64,000 bases of DNA from Trametes villosa (taxonomy: Eukaryota; Basidiomycota; Agaricomycetes; Polyporales; Polyporaceae): the NCBI GenBank assembly GCA_002964805.2, contig PUDQ02000119.1, positions 1 to 64,000 of the forward strand. Direction: 5' to 3'. The notes beneath the pieces are model-generated. The model saw only the letters and a list, made by a program, of their open reading frames with translations. It searched no databases and was not told the origin of the DNA. The position numbers were made by a program, and so were the translations under genes. Position 1 is the first letter of the stretch; every line of letters starts with the position of its first letter. This document shows, in pieces, positions 1 to 9,988 of the stretch.

Positions 1-20
1 CATTGGCGAGAAATCCATTC

Positions 21-3000
21 CGACGATGCATTCGTCGCGAGGTCCTAGAAGGGACAAGTATGGGTATGAGGACCCATACGGCATCAATGAGCTCTTGGAC
101 AAGATAGCCAAGGAGCAGTGGGAAGACGAACAGATCCGACGAACCCACGCTGGGTTCGTCATGGACGAGGAAGAGGAGGAGCTGAAAGCTCTTTGTGACC
201 GCTGGTATGCGGCCACCGAGGACATTATGCGTCCTGCGCCGGAGCATCTCCCGCCGTTCCGGGAGATCAACCACCATATCCCGCTCATCGATGAAGCGAA
301 GAAATATTGCTATCATCTCCCACGTTGCGCGGACGTGGTGAAGCCAGAGCTCATAGCGAAAATCAATCGCTATGTGAAGGCAGGCTGGTGGCGACCGGTA
401 ACGGTCACGCAAGCAGCGCCTCTGCTATGCGTTGCCAAGAAGAATGGCAAGCTGCGCACCGTACTCGATGCGCGACAATGAAACCAGAACACGGTGCACG
501 ATCTGACACCGTTTCCGGATCAAGACCAGATCCGGATGGACGTTGCTCGAGCGAAGTATCGCTCGAAGATTGATCTGTCCGACGCCTACAAACAGATCCG
601 CATAGTTGCGGAGGACGTGTGGAAGACCGCGTTCGCGACGCCTTACGGGACGTTCGTGAGCGAGGTCATGCAACAGGGCGACACCAACGCCCCGTCCACG
701 TTCCAACGTCTCATGACAGCCATATTTCGTGACTGTATCGGAAGGTTCGTCCATGTGTATTTGGACGACATTTTCGTATTTTCGGACTCCAAGGAGGAGC
801 ACGAAGAACACTTAAGGATAGTGTTCGAAAAGCTTCGAGAGGCGAAGCTTTTCCTAAGCCGCAGCAAGTGCGACTTATACTCCAAAGACTTGGATTGCCT
901 CGGTCACCGAATAGATGACAAGGGACTACACGCCGATACGGACAAGATGAGCCGTATCCGGAACTGGCAGACACCTCGCTCGTATAACGAGGTGCAGCGG
1001 TTCCTCGGACTAGTGAACTATCTGGCACACTTTATGCCAGATGTAACGGCGTACACATCGCCGTTATCGGACATGGTCCATAACGACCGTCCGTTCGTAT
1101 GGCGCGCACTGCACGACAAGTGCTTTGAGTCTATCAAAGCACTCACGTGTAAGGTGCCCATACTGAAGCCGATAGATCCGGCTTCCACAGATCCCATTTG
1201 GTTGATCTGTGATGCGTCCGTGTATGGACTCGGAGCGTTATACGGGCAAGGACCCGACTGGCAAACTTGCAGGCCAGCCGGGTTCCTGTCGAAGAAATTT
1301 ACGTCCGCACAACGGGCGTATCGCACCTACGAGCAAGAAGCGCTCGCAATCATGGAAGGCTTGTTCAAATGGGAGGACAAGCTCATAGGACGAAAGCTCA
1401 ATATAGTCACTGACCATAGAGCTCTCGAGTTCCTTGAGGGACTCAAGCGTCCTAACCACCGTCAGATACGGTGGTACGAATTCTTGTCGAGGTTCGACAA
1501 GACGATTACCTATATTCCAGGTAAACTGAACAAAGTAGCGGATTGTTTGTCCCACTACTTCGAACACGACGACATAGAGGAACTAGCCGAAGATTTCGAC
1601 TATGTTAATGCCGACTTGCGGCTAGATCCTGAAGGGGATGATCTCCCCTTCTCCCGACTCATCGAGCTACGCGCAGCTCGAGTGTTGCGTCGATCTGCGC
1701 GGAAACTCGCGCAGCTAGAAACAGAAAACGCGCACGCTACACGTGTGCAGGAACCAACAGAGGAACGAGTCGTAGAATCGGCTCGTTACGCTGCACACGC
1801 ACCTATCTCGGTGACTGCAGCAACCACGGACAGCGACAATGTGACGCTGTCGGACTCGCTATCTGCGGGTCCCTCTTTGCGTGTCTGGGTAGAAGGAGAC
1901 GACGGCTTCCTGAAAGCCGTCAAGTCAGGTTATGTTAATGACCCGACATTCCAGAAAATATTGGAGCGACCTACTCAGCATCGCGCATTCGTAATGCGCG
2001 AGGGTGTGATATACACCAAGAATCGTGAAGGCGACGAGGTGTTGTGTATACCTCGTGGTCTGTATCGGAAACGAGCCCTACAAGAGCTCGTGTTAGACCA
2101 AGCGCATAGCGCGCTTGGACATCTTGGACCTCAGCGCACGTCAGAGTACGTGCGCAAGTGGTTTTGGTGGCCCGCGTTACGCAAGGATGTAGACAAGTTC
2201 TGCATTTCGTGCGGCGTGTGCCACACCACGAAAATAAGTACACAGCCCCCTATAGGGCTGTTACACTCGCTACCGATACCTACGGTGCCATGGACGTCTA
2301 TGTCCATGGATTTCTTCGGTCCGTTTCCGCCCTCGCACGGATACGACTACATATGGATTGTAGTCTGTCGGTTGACCTCGATGGTACACCTCATACCCAT
2401 CAAGACAACCGACACAGCGTCAGACCTGGCGCTGGTCTACTTTAGGGAAGTAGTCCGTCTACACGGGCTACCGGACTCCATAGTCTCTGATAGAGACTCG
2501 AAGTTCACTTCCAAGTTCTGGAAGGAACTGCATCGCCTTATGGGGGCGAAGCTGCTTATGTCCACGTCATTCCATCCACAGACGGATGGATTATCTGAGC
2601 GTAGTATACGCTCAGTGTCGCAGATACTCCGTGCACTGGTAGCTCCTGACCAGTTGGACTGGTATGAGAAGCTACCGATAGCGGAGTTTGCTATCAACTC
2701 TGCGGTAAGTTCTACCACAGGGTTCGCTCCGTTTGAGTTGAACTACGGGTATCTCCCGCGTTCTGTGAACGGAATCGGAACGGACACTCCGTTTCGAGGA
2801 GTGCGAGAGTTCGCACTCAGAGCCAAGGCGAACCTGGAGATGGCGCATGATGCCATCATCGAGGCGCGAGTGCGCGAGACACACTATGCGAATAAGCATA
2901 GGCAAGCCGAACCCGACTTTGAGGTCGGGGACAAGGTATACCTATCGATAAAGAATTTGTCGATACCTAAGGGCCGAGCACGAAAGCTCGTGCCTAAATA

Positions 3001-3453
3001 CATCGGACCGTATGCTATAATTGAAAGCATACCCAGTACGTCAAACTACGTACTGGAGCTACCAGAAGAACTCCGGAACCGAAGGATACACCCTCGGTTC
3101 CATGCGTCGCTATTACGACGCTATGAGCCAAACGACGATGCGGTATTCCCGCATCGTGAGGCGAAGTCGTATTACGACTTCGGCAATGAAGACTCCACCG
3201 AATGGTTGGTGGAAGAGATTATCGGCCACGAGTGGAATGGCAACAAGTGCCAGTTCCACGTGCGGTGGACGATGGGGGACCACACCTGGGAACCTTACGA
3301 GCACTGCAAGGAGCTCGTAGCATTAGACGAATATTGTCGTCTAATGGGCGTATCCTCTTGGCGCGCGTTGCCCAAGAAAACATCCGCCAAGATTTAGTGG
3401 ATGTACGAAGCGCAACATGCGCTTCGTGGTCAAGACTACCCGAGTGGGTAGTC
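21..3453. repeat. Dense tiling of perfect short hairpins through the pol gene
   Basis: I read 27 perfect inverted repeats with 8-11 bp stems and 3-11 base loops. Arms: 58-65/72-79, 138-147/151-160, 352-359/367-374, 514-521/529-536, 547-554/559-566, 827-837/843-853, 1020-1027/1035-1042, 1044-1051/1059-1066, 1119-1128/1134-1143, 1186-1193/1204-1211, 1455-1462/1468-1475, 1482-1490/1494-1502, 1631-1638/1644-1651, 1901-1908/1914-1921, 1981-1989/1993-2001, 2098-2105/2111-2118, 2134-2141/2148-2155, 2288-2295/2302-2309, 2595-2603/2607-2615, 2799-2806/2811-2818, 3033-3041/3048-3056, 3075-3082/3094-3101, 3135-3143/3149-3157, 3162-3170/3174-3182, 3321-3330/3337-3346, 3405-3414/3418-3427, 3434-3441/3446-3453. 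Many 6-7 bp stems lie between them. Confidence 0.9.
26..3397 (+). pseudogene. gypsy Pol (RT, RNase H, integrase, chromodomain) with one in-frame stop
   Basis: The protein copies element RNA into DNA and integrates it. The reading frame enters from upstream, is open through 478, meets TGA at 479-481, and continues in the same frame from 482 to 3397. RT motifs include LSDAY (about nt 575) and YLDD (758-769). RNase H shows ICDAS (about 1205), YEQEALAIMEGL and VTDHRAL. The integrase has the H-H-C-C zinc region HSALGH...CISC (about 2100-2210), then catalytic D in SMDFFG (about 2308), D in VSDRD (about 2488) and E in GLSER (about 2600). A chromodomain with EWLVEEIIGHEW...RWTMGDHTWEP closes it (3200-3310). 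The stop lies where relatives normally have arginine after LDARQ, so CGA to TGA is the simplest explanation. All other motifs are intact, so the copy is young or the stop is read through. Confidence 0.92.
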
Positions 3454-3644
3454 GTGGTGAAGGACAGAGCACGCGCAGAGAGCGCGTGACCGTGAAGTAG
3501 TACGTCACGTGCAGGCTTGCGTGCGCGAGGCAGCCACCGACGCGTTCGGACTCCGCCGGCGCTTTAAGACGGCGACCTCGCGAGTGCAGGGTCATAACCG
3601 ACCTCTGCCACCTCACCACCACCACCAACAACAACGCCTGCGCC

Positions 3645-6242
3645 ATGAACGACGCCCCCCAAGACAACACACAAGCCAGCGGCTCTGGGCAGCAAGCCTC
3701 GGAGCAACAGGGGTCGCAACCAGCGGCCCCTCCACAACAAAACACCCACTTCCCCCAACCTCATCAGTTCCTGCTGCCGCAACAAGCGGCAGCTCCCGCG
3801 TTCTCGTCCATGCCGGGGGTAACCCACCCCCAGCAGTTCCCGCATGCCTTCTCGCAGGGCATGCCCGCCTACGGGTTTCCGTACGGCGGCGGCTTTCAGT
3901 TCCCGCATCAAGCGGGCCCTGCGTTCCAGAGCGCGCCCAGTTCGAGCGCGCCGATGCCACAGACTGGTGGCATCCCCCTCATGCCCTTCTCGAGCATGAC
4001 CTGGGCGCCCGTAGCGGGCCAACATTTGTTGGTCGCGCACAGCGACAACTGCACTGTGTGCGCGGACTTTGTCCGCCACTACAACTCGGCGGTGTCAGAC
4101 TCGACGTTCCGGGACGCGCAGACGCGCGTCCAGTCAGAACTGCAGCAGCGGTTCTGGCGGCACTTCGAGGAGCACCAGAGGGTGGAGGAGGGGAGGAGCC
4201 GCGATCGGATCGCGGAGCTCGAGGCGAAGCTCCAGAAGATGAAGGAGCTTGTCGACGAGACGAAGTCGATCCGGGACAGGTACCGGAGCGAGCGCGAGGC
4301 CGCTCGCCAGGAGCGCGACGAGTATGAGCGCGAGCGCGATGAAGTGCGCTCGCAGTTGGAGGCTGAGCTCAGTCGGGCTCGGCACAGGAGAGCGTCGCCT
4401 CCGCGCGACGAACGACGACGCGACCCGAGGGAACTCAGCCCTCGGAGGAGGGATACTGCGAATGATAGGTCGTTCGCGTCGACATCAAGGAGCTCAGCGC
4501 CGTCCGCTGGGCCCAGCTTGATGCCGATCGTGTCGCTGCCCTGCGGGGCAGGACCATCGAGGACTGGAGCGTTGCAGATGACGATGCCAAATGTGGCAGG
4601 ACCGTCGAACTCGACGGCGATGCCGACCTCGTCGACATCCGCGGACCGGGACCACCCTATGGTGGACTGGGAGAACACGACGAGCGACGAGGACGACAAT
4701 ATCGACAAGAGGCGGATCGAGAGACTCGTCTCTCAAAACCGGTGTCGTCATGCTCGTCGCGATACTGGCCCGGCACATGCTCCGGGTCAGGGCGCGCCGT
4801 TTGGCACGCAACCTCCGCCGCAATCAGCGACGGATGTGGCGAGGGTCCCCGGGTGGCCGTACCACCTGTTGGCCCTCCCCACCGATTCGGACCCGCGTCT
4901 CGCGGGGCACTGGTACAACTACGTGCCGGTGTCCGTCGCGGACGCCAACAACATCATCATGGCTGCTCGCCGTGATACGGGTGAGGCAGCTCACCGCATC
5001 CGTGACCTCATCGGTCAGGTGAACTCCCGCTCGGAGTACACCGGAGTGGCTGGTCTTAACCAGCTACAGTCGTCGTGGCGTCGCGAGGCGCCGCCGCCGC
5101 TGATCGCGGCGGTTCAACGAGCCGACTCCCGGGGAAACACTCCCCCTGGACTCGAGCACGCGTCGACGGCGCACTTGCCGCCGCCGTCGTCGACCCTCTC
5201 GCGCAAGCGGACGCCCGCTGAGTGGCGGGAGGTTAAGTTGAAGCTGCGTGCACAACGCACGGCGCCGGCCCCGAACCAGCCAAGCTTCAGTGACCCGCCT
5301 GCTGTGTGGCAGGCTTGGTACGGCGTCGATGAACACCGTATCCCTCAGTGGATGGAGCGGGAGCCAAATGGGCTTCCTACGACGCGCAGCGTGGAATACC
5401 ACGTTGCCGTTCGAGCGATGCTGCCGCGTGGCACGCCACTGGGACCGCGAGGGCACTGGGTGACCCTCGCCCACTGGCTGTTCTCAGTGCCGGGGCTCTA
5501 CCGTTACGTGGTAGAGCAGGGGCAGTACCCCGTAGGTACTAGCTACCACCCGGGCCCCTACCCCAACGACGTCGCAAGCACGACGTTGTTCCATCTAGCG
5601 CGCTGGTTTGCGGCGCGCGGCCTTACCCCTATGGCTGCGGAGCGGTTCCTGCCGCTCGCGAGACTGTGCCGCAACGAGCGGAACGGGCGCGACCTTCGGT
5701 CGCTGCTTCCTCAAATGGATGGCGGGCCGAACTCGACCTTCGACGTCGGCGTCGTGCCCAGTTCGCGGGACCTGGGACCGGTCGCCACAGGCGGCCCACT
5801 ACCGCCCCCCAACGCGCCCGCACCTGCACCCGCACCTGCACCCGCGCCCGCACCCGCGCCCGCACCTGCGCCCGCACCCGCACCAGCACCCGCACCAGCA
5901 CCCCCGCAGGCGCCCGAGGCGCCTGCCGTTACCACTGACGACGTCGACATGACCGACACGTCCACCACCACCGCCGCGACCGCCATACCTGCGGTCGCCG
6001 AACCGTCAAGCATTGCCTCGACCCCGTCACACGTGGTGGCGGGTACCCATCCCGATGATGGAGTCCCACCTCCGCCGTACTCCCCCGCTCGCGCGATGGA
6101 GGACGTGCAGGAGGCACCCGTCGCCGGGCCTTCCCAACCGCCTGCCGCTACTAGCGACAGGCACGACAAGAGCGAGAACGCGACGGGTGAGCAGGGATCC
6201 TCCCCTCTCACCCCGTCATCGCCACACGACGACACCGCGTAG
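3645..6242 (+). CDS. Post-pol ORF of the gypsy element, 865 residues, function unknown
   Basis: A single intact ORF starts at ATG 3645, 248 bases after the pol stop, and ends 474 bases before the LTR. Residues 1-125 are low-complexity, rich in Gln, Pro and Ala. A charged segment follows, with FRDAQTRVQSELQQRFW and then a strong coiled coil rich in Glu and Arg (about residues 170-250), next a Ser/Arg-rich stretch. The C-terminal half has a globular, Trp-rich region (about residues 400-690, for example HWYNYVPVSVADANNIIM and HWVTLAHWLFSVPGLYRYV), an Ala-Pro repeat (about 725-755) and an acidic Ser/Thr tail. I see no zinc knuckle, protease or membrane segment, so a standard Gag or Env call is not supported. 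Its place between pol and the 3' LTR marks it as an extra element-borne gene; a displaced structural (Gag-like) protein is one possibility. Confidence 0.8.
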   Translation: MNDAPQDNTQASGSGQQASEQQGSQPAAPPQQNTHFPQPHQFLLPQQAAAPAFSSMPGVTHPQQFPHAFSQGMPAYGFPYGGGFQFPHQAGPAFQSAPSSSAPMPQTGGIPLMPFSSMTWAPVAGQHLLVAHSDNCTVCADFVRHYNSAVSDSTFRDAQTRVQSELQQRFWRHFEEHQRVEEGRSRDRIAELEAKLQKMKELVDETKSIRDRYRSEREAARQERDEYERERDEVRSQLEAELSRARHRRASPPRDERRRDPRELSPRRRDTANDRSFASTSRSSAPSAGPSLMPIVSLPCGAGPSRTGALQMTMPNVAGPSNSTAMPTSSTSADRDHPMVDWENTTSDEDDNIDKRRIERLVSQNRCRHARRDTGPAHAPGQGAPFGTQPPPQSATDVARVPGWPYHLLALPTDSDPRLAGHWYNYVPVSVADANNIIMAARRDTGEAAHRIRDLIGQVNSRSEYTGVAGLNQLQSSWRREAPPPLIAAVQRADSRGNTPPGLEHASTAHLPPPSSTLSRKRTPAEWREVKLKLRAQRTAPAPNQPSFSDPPAVWQAWYGVDEHRIPQWMEREPNGLPTTRSVEYHVAVRAMLPRGTPLGPRGHWVTLAHWLFSVPGLYRYVVEQGQYPVGTSYHPGPYPNDVASTTLFHLARWFAARGLTPMAAERFLPLARLCRNERNGRDLRSLLPQMDGGPNSTFDVGVVPSSRDLGPVATGGPLPPPNAPAPAPAPAPAPAPAPAPAPAPAPAPAPAPPQAPEAPAVTTDDVDMTDTSTTTAATAIPAVAEPSSIASTPSHVVAGTHPDDGVPPPPYSPARAMEDVQEAPVAGPSQPPAATSDRHDKSENATGEQGSSPLTPSSPHDDTA
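5817..5906 (+). repeat. Ala-Pro coding microsatellite in the post-pol ORF
   Basis: About 14 repeats of a GCNCCN hexamer encode an alternating Ala-Pro run. Third positions vary (GCACCT, GCACCC, GCGCCC, GCACCA), so it is an aged or selected tract rather than a fresh slippage product. Confidence 0.9.
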
Positions 6243-6704
6243 GTGTCTAATAACAAATCTTCGAGTGCAACCGTCATGCACTCGTCGTATACCACGACGG
6301 TATGACTGCAAATATTTGCAGTCCCTGTAGAAGACGATATTATCGTCTCCTCGGGCATAACGCAACCGATCTGCGTCAAAAATTGATCGGTTCGTCCGCC
6401 ATAGCTGCGGTACTAATGTATATAGCCGCACCTCACGGTGCGCGCATCCATAAAACCCTAAAACAAACACACTACCATACCATGGTAGTGTAGTGGAATG
6501 ACTGCTACTATTTGCAGTCGTGTATATATCCCACTGCACTGCTGTGACCACCCCGTGAGCCTACTTGGCTCACTGACTCATTGTATATATGAGTTGCGCA
6601 CGCACTATGCGCAACTCTTTGTATCATATAGTGCTATGACTGCGAATATCAGCAGTCGTTCCTTTTATTATAATATTCTATTGTAGACCCGTACAACGGG
6701 TCTA
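6243..6704. repeat. Array of hairpins and palindromes in the gypsy 3' noncoding region
   Basis: No ORF is supported here. The stretch is almost continuous inverted repeats: 6262-6269/6277-6284, a loopless 20-base palindrome at 6304-6323, 6332-6339/6341-6348, 6364-6371/6385-6392, 6470-6478/6482-6490, 6555-6561/6567-6573, 6591-6600/6608-6617 (10 bp) and 6684-6692/6696-6704 (9 bp, loop ACA). The motif TGACTGC...GCAGTC recurs three times, near 6303, 6498 and 6636, each time as a palindrome with different central bases. Confidence 0.88.
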
Positions 6705-6715
6705 GAGGGGGAGAG
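6704..6715 (+). promoter_or_regulatory. Polypurine tract of the gypsy element
   Basis: AGAGGGGGAGAG directly abuts the TG that opens the 3' LTR. This is the expected position of the plus-strand primer for reverse transcription. Confidence 0.85.
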
Positions 6716-7003
6716 TGTAACGACCCTCCGTGGTCGTTACGGGTTCTTGTAGAACATAGCGCTAGTTGCGCTATGTCGCGATCAGTACCTAGCGCTAGTT
6801 GCGCTAGGATAAGATACCGCGTAGATATCATGTAGTAGATAGACGCATACGACGCGCGGGTATTCGGAGCCCGCGCGTCTGGTGAGGGCAGCCTTCTACA
6901 ACTGCCCCACCATCTCCCGAGTACGCCGAGCCCTAATAGAGCCCGGACCAGAGTACTTGGAGACTGCGGGCATCAGAAGTGCCCGACACCCGTGAGTTTT
7001 ACA
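6716..7003 (+). repeat. 3' LTR of the gypsy element, 288 bp
   Basis: It begins TGTAACGACC after the polypurine tract and ends GTTTTACA, the TG...CA ends expected of an LTR. It contains four perfect hairpins: 6717-6725/6732-6740, 6754-6762/6768-6776, 6788-6795/6801-6808 and 6851-6860/6870-6879. The second and third share the same GCGC stem core and the same TAGTT loop, so they are a local duplication. The promoter and polyadenylation signal should lie here, but I cannot place them precisely. Confidence 0.85.
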
Positions 7004-7130
7004 CTGTAGGACGATATGCAGGGCCTATGGGCCTATATTTCATTGTGGGGGCATATTTTCTAATCGTAAAAGTGGTCCCATTTTAGCGTCCCATCGCATG
7101 GCGATATTCAGGACCTATGGGACCCGACAA

Positions 7131-8238
7131 GTCATTAGATCTGAAATAAGTGCCACATACAACTTCCACATACAAACTTGGGGTTAGGGTCACAACCCAT
7201 TAGAAACTTCAGGGTTAGACACTAGATCATGAACACAGCCACTTTGACTGCTTGCTAGTTTTGCTTTGATGCTCATTGCTGGGCGCCTGTGTAACCCTAG
7301 GTGACACAGCATGGGCAATTACACTCTCCACTACTGTTTCAAGCCATTGGGGTATGCTAATAATGCTTCTATGGGGTCAGACACATTGATTATACCTGGT
7401 GCATTTGGCAATGATAGTGATATAACATTATCCCATACTAAGATCAGGTAGCCAATCCTCACCAACGTGACTAACACTGAGGTGTGGCATTCTATGACAG
7501 CTTGATTGGTAACTGCACCAATAATCTACACTATATTTTCACACCTACTGAGGTCTCTACAACCCAGTATCACAGTCAATACCTCTCTTGCTGCTCATTG
7601 AATAATAGAAAATAAAAGTTTGCATTACAACAGAGCATCAAAGGCTTAACCAGAGAGGACATACCCTGATCAGATAGGGCTTCAAAGCACCTTCCTAACG
7701 GTATATGTCACATGCATTTTAGATATAAATTGGAGGAGGTATGGGCAACACATTTCCCACCATGGCCCTCACTGGGTGCATACAAGTGATCTTTTGCCAG
7801 ATACCAGGAGCAGTAGTAACTTAGGTCAGTTTTGCATACCACCATTAGACAGCCCTCAACAGTGCCTTCCTAACAGTATCCTGCATTTGCAGTTTGAACA
7901 GAAATTAAACAAGCTGTGGCCAAAACAATGTCAAAAAGCATTCATTTGCAACAACATCTGGCTAAGGCCCTTGGGAGATAGTAGAAGTCCATCCCAGCGA
8001 CTTCTACTGGCATTAAATGGACTTAGCCAGATTTTGCTTTCTGGGTGCTGATTTTGCAGGTAAATAAGTTCCAGGAGGCTTGCTTCAAATCATAGTGAAC
8101 CTAATTTAGCACAATAACCAGAGGGTATAGGGCCTCAGAAACAATCACATTAGGTATCCCCTGACCATAAGTTTATAATAGGGCAAAAATATACCACCAT
8201 TGAATCAGGAGGCTACTGTGTAAACAGCAATTTAATCA
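7131..8238 (+). repeat. R repeat copy 1, 3'-truncated, noncoding
   Basis: Recognisable by TTAGATCTGAAATAAGTGCC, GGGGTTAGGGTCACAA and TGTGTAACCCTAGGTG, which recur in the same order in R copies 2 and 3. Similarity stops near 8238, where a tyrosine-recombinase fragment begins. No convincing ORF was seen. 7004-7130, between the gypsy LTR and R1, holds a diverged duplicate pair around CGATATKCAGG...CCTATGGG and nothing else I can name. Confidence 0.75.
7980..8008. repeat. Hairpin family H2 inside R copy 1
   Basis: AGTAGAAGTC at 7980-7989 pairs perfectly with GACTTCTACT at 7999-8008 around a nine-base loop. The homologous hairpin is at 13523-13565 in R copy 3 and, with one mismatch, near 11682-11712 in R copy 2. 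Confidence 0.8.
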
Positions 8239-8258
8239 TTCCCCTCACACGCCTGGCG

Positions 8259-8522
8259 ATGCTGAAGTGTCTGAAGCAGGCCTGCGGCGGCTTCGGTTTA
8301 CCAAACGTCTCCGGCCACAGCTTCAGGATAGGAGGCATGCTCGAGTACCTCCTCAGCAGCCTCTCATTTCAGACTGTGAAGACCATTGGGCATTGGAAGT
8401 CAGATGCTTTCATGCTGTACTTGCAAAAGCACGCCCAAGTACTTGCACCTCACCTGCAGAAGAATGACGACACCTTTGAGTGTTTCTCCTGGTTGACAAT
8501 TCAGTTGCCGCCAGTGCGATGA
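8259..8522 (+). pseudogene. Tyrosine recombinase C-terminal fragment
   Basis: The translated segment contains GHSFRIGGMLEYLL (the H-x-x-R box of tyrosine recombinases), then KTIGHWKSDAFMLYLQKHA, which carries the second conserved His/Trp position and a candidate nucleophilic Tyr. This is the C-terminal third of the catalytic domain only. Such enzymes move Crypton DNA transposons and DIRS/Ngaro-type retroelements; the fragment is too short to tell which. A GTAAGC donor at about 8530 and a TTTGCAG at about 8631 suggest one intron, so a short final exon may follow. The upstream catalytic Arg and N-terminal half are missing because R repeat DNA abuts it. Confidence 0.7.
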
Positions 8523-8839
8523 CCCCAGGTAAGCTCCTTTTGCGCCTAGTTTTAGGGGGTCGTGCAAGCCTGCGAAGTGCCACTACAGAGCTCCTAAAGT
8601 GTGGGTTCCGCGGCTTGCTGATGTCCTCTTTGCAGGTCCCCGGAAATGCGTGCTTCTTGCACCGGAGAGCCCGCTCTTCACGCGGCTCTCGCCCGGACTT
8701 CTTGTATGTTGTGCCCGCATGTATCTCACTACCGCTTTAATACATCAGACTGTCGCACCCACTCTAGTGAACGCTAGAGCCCACACGCCGCTCACACATA
8801 GATCATGTACATTGCTTTTCCCAATGTGTAAGATATTGA

Positions 8840-9040
8840 GCATTCCTAGTACTTCTTATCAACATTGTGTTGCCAGTAAATCTTGACTCTTGACACATGG
8901 AGGTACCTTCGTCAGCCACATAGTGCAATGCTTTCTGTTAGCTATTTTGCATACTTGGAGGTGTTGATATATGAATTAAATTCTCTGCAAGACCTCATCA
9001 ATCGGACATGCCAGTATTGGCCCTCTACCTCCAAGTGTAT
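8840..9040 (+). repeat. T repeat copy 1
   Basis: Shares CCTCATCAATCGGACATGCC and AGTATTGGCCCTCT, with similar upstream sequence, with 17930-18212. A reverse-strand relative of the same end motif is at about 30905-30945. 9041-9317 is otherwise unassigned AT-rich DNA. Confidence 0.65.
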
Positions 9041-9317
9041 GTAGCTAGAGTATGACACCTAGACAGAATAAGAATAAGCCTAGCCAACCACCAATGTGCC
9101 AGTGGCCTGAGTAAAGGGAACAACAGAAGCAGAGGTGCGAGATGGCAATGTCAAGGGTGAGAACGGGTGCATACGGGCACAAGGTGAAGGCCAGATGTCA
9201 TATGGTGGAATTGAATACAAAAATGAGAGGGAAAAACTGAGATGCATCCAAACAGTACAAATTGCATGACTCTTATACATGATGAAGCTGGTACCTAGAG
9301 AGCCTATGACAGGTGCT

Positions 9318-9983
9318 TGTTAGGGCCGTGTGGGCTTTAAGTCCAGAACTGGTCGGAGTTGACAGCTCTGAAGCGCGGGAAAGCGGAGCTCCAAACTCGG
9401 GAAGTGCAGGAAAGTGGAACTGGGCTTCAAAGGTTGGACTTGTCAGATGTAGCGGAGTGGAGGTCCAAACAGAGGCCCACACAAGAGAGGACTTTTAGCA
9501 AAGCTATAAGCAACACCAGAGACCCTTGCCACTTGTCCTCAGATTTCAGAGGTAGACGAGTCCGATGTCTGGAGGTCTGAAGCTGAAAAGTTAGACTTAC
9601 TGGACTAGGAAGGTTGGAGCTACCAGGTGATGAGTGAAGGAAGCAGAAGGGAGTAGAACAAGTGTATAGAGGAATGGGGAGGTGTAGCAAGATAATGATA
9701 TATCCAAACTGTGTAGCTACAACATACTAGCTACGTATATATAGGCTATAAGCTAATTGTTAAGCTACAACAATAAGAGTGAACTAATAAGGAAGGTAAG
9801 AGCAGAATAAGGTCGGAAGTCGGAGAAGACAATAAGGCTATTGTTCTAATTGGAAGATAAGCGGAAAAGCCAAGTACGTAAGCCCAAAAGTCGGCCACGC
9901 GGAGTTAAGTCCGATAAGTGCAGACTTAGCGGACCAAAGCGGAGTTGAGTCTGCAGGTGTCGGAGGTTTCACGGGGCGTAACA
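9318..9983. repeat. Solo LTR A, 666 bp, with GTGCT target duplication
   Basis: Begins TGTTAGGGCCGTG and ends GGGGCGTAACA. The five bases before it (9313-9317) and after it (9984-9988) are both GTGCT. No internal retroelement sequence is attached, so this is a solo LTR left by LTR-LTR recombination. A related LTR is at 19084-19733. ORFs inside it are short and not credible. Confidence 0.88.
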
Positions 9984-9988
9984 GTGCT

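Larger units (their letters stand above)
1..7003 (+). mobile_element. Ty3/gypsy chromovirus-type LTR retrotransposon, 5' part outside window
   Basis: The order visible is reverse transcriptase, RNase H, integrase, chromodomain, a second long ORF, a purine tract and one LTR. The 5' LTR, primer site, gag and protease must lie upstream of base 1. Domain order RT-RH-IN assigns it to Ty3/gypsy, and the C-terminal chromodomain to the chromovirus group, which often targets heterochromatin. The 3' LTR ends at 7003; the next five bases are CTGTA, but the matching target duplication cannot be checked without the 5' end. The whole element is unusually rich in short perfect inverted repeats (see the separate repeat entries). 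Confidence 0.93.
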
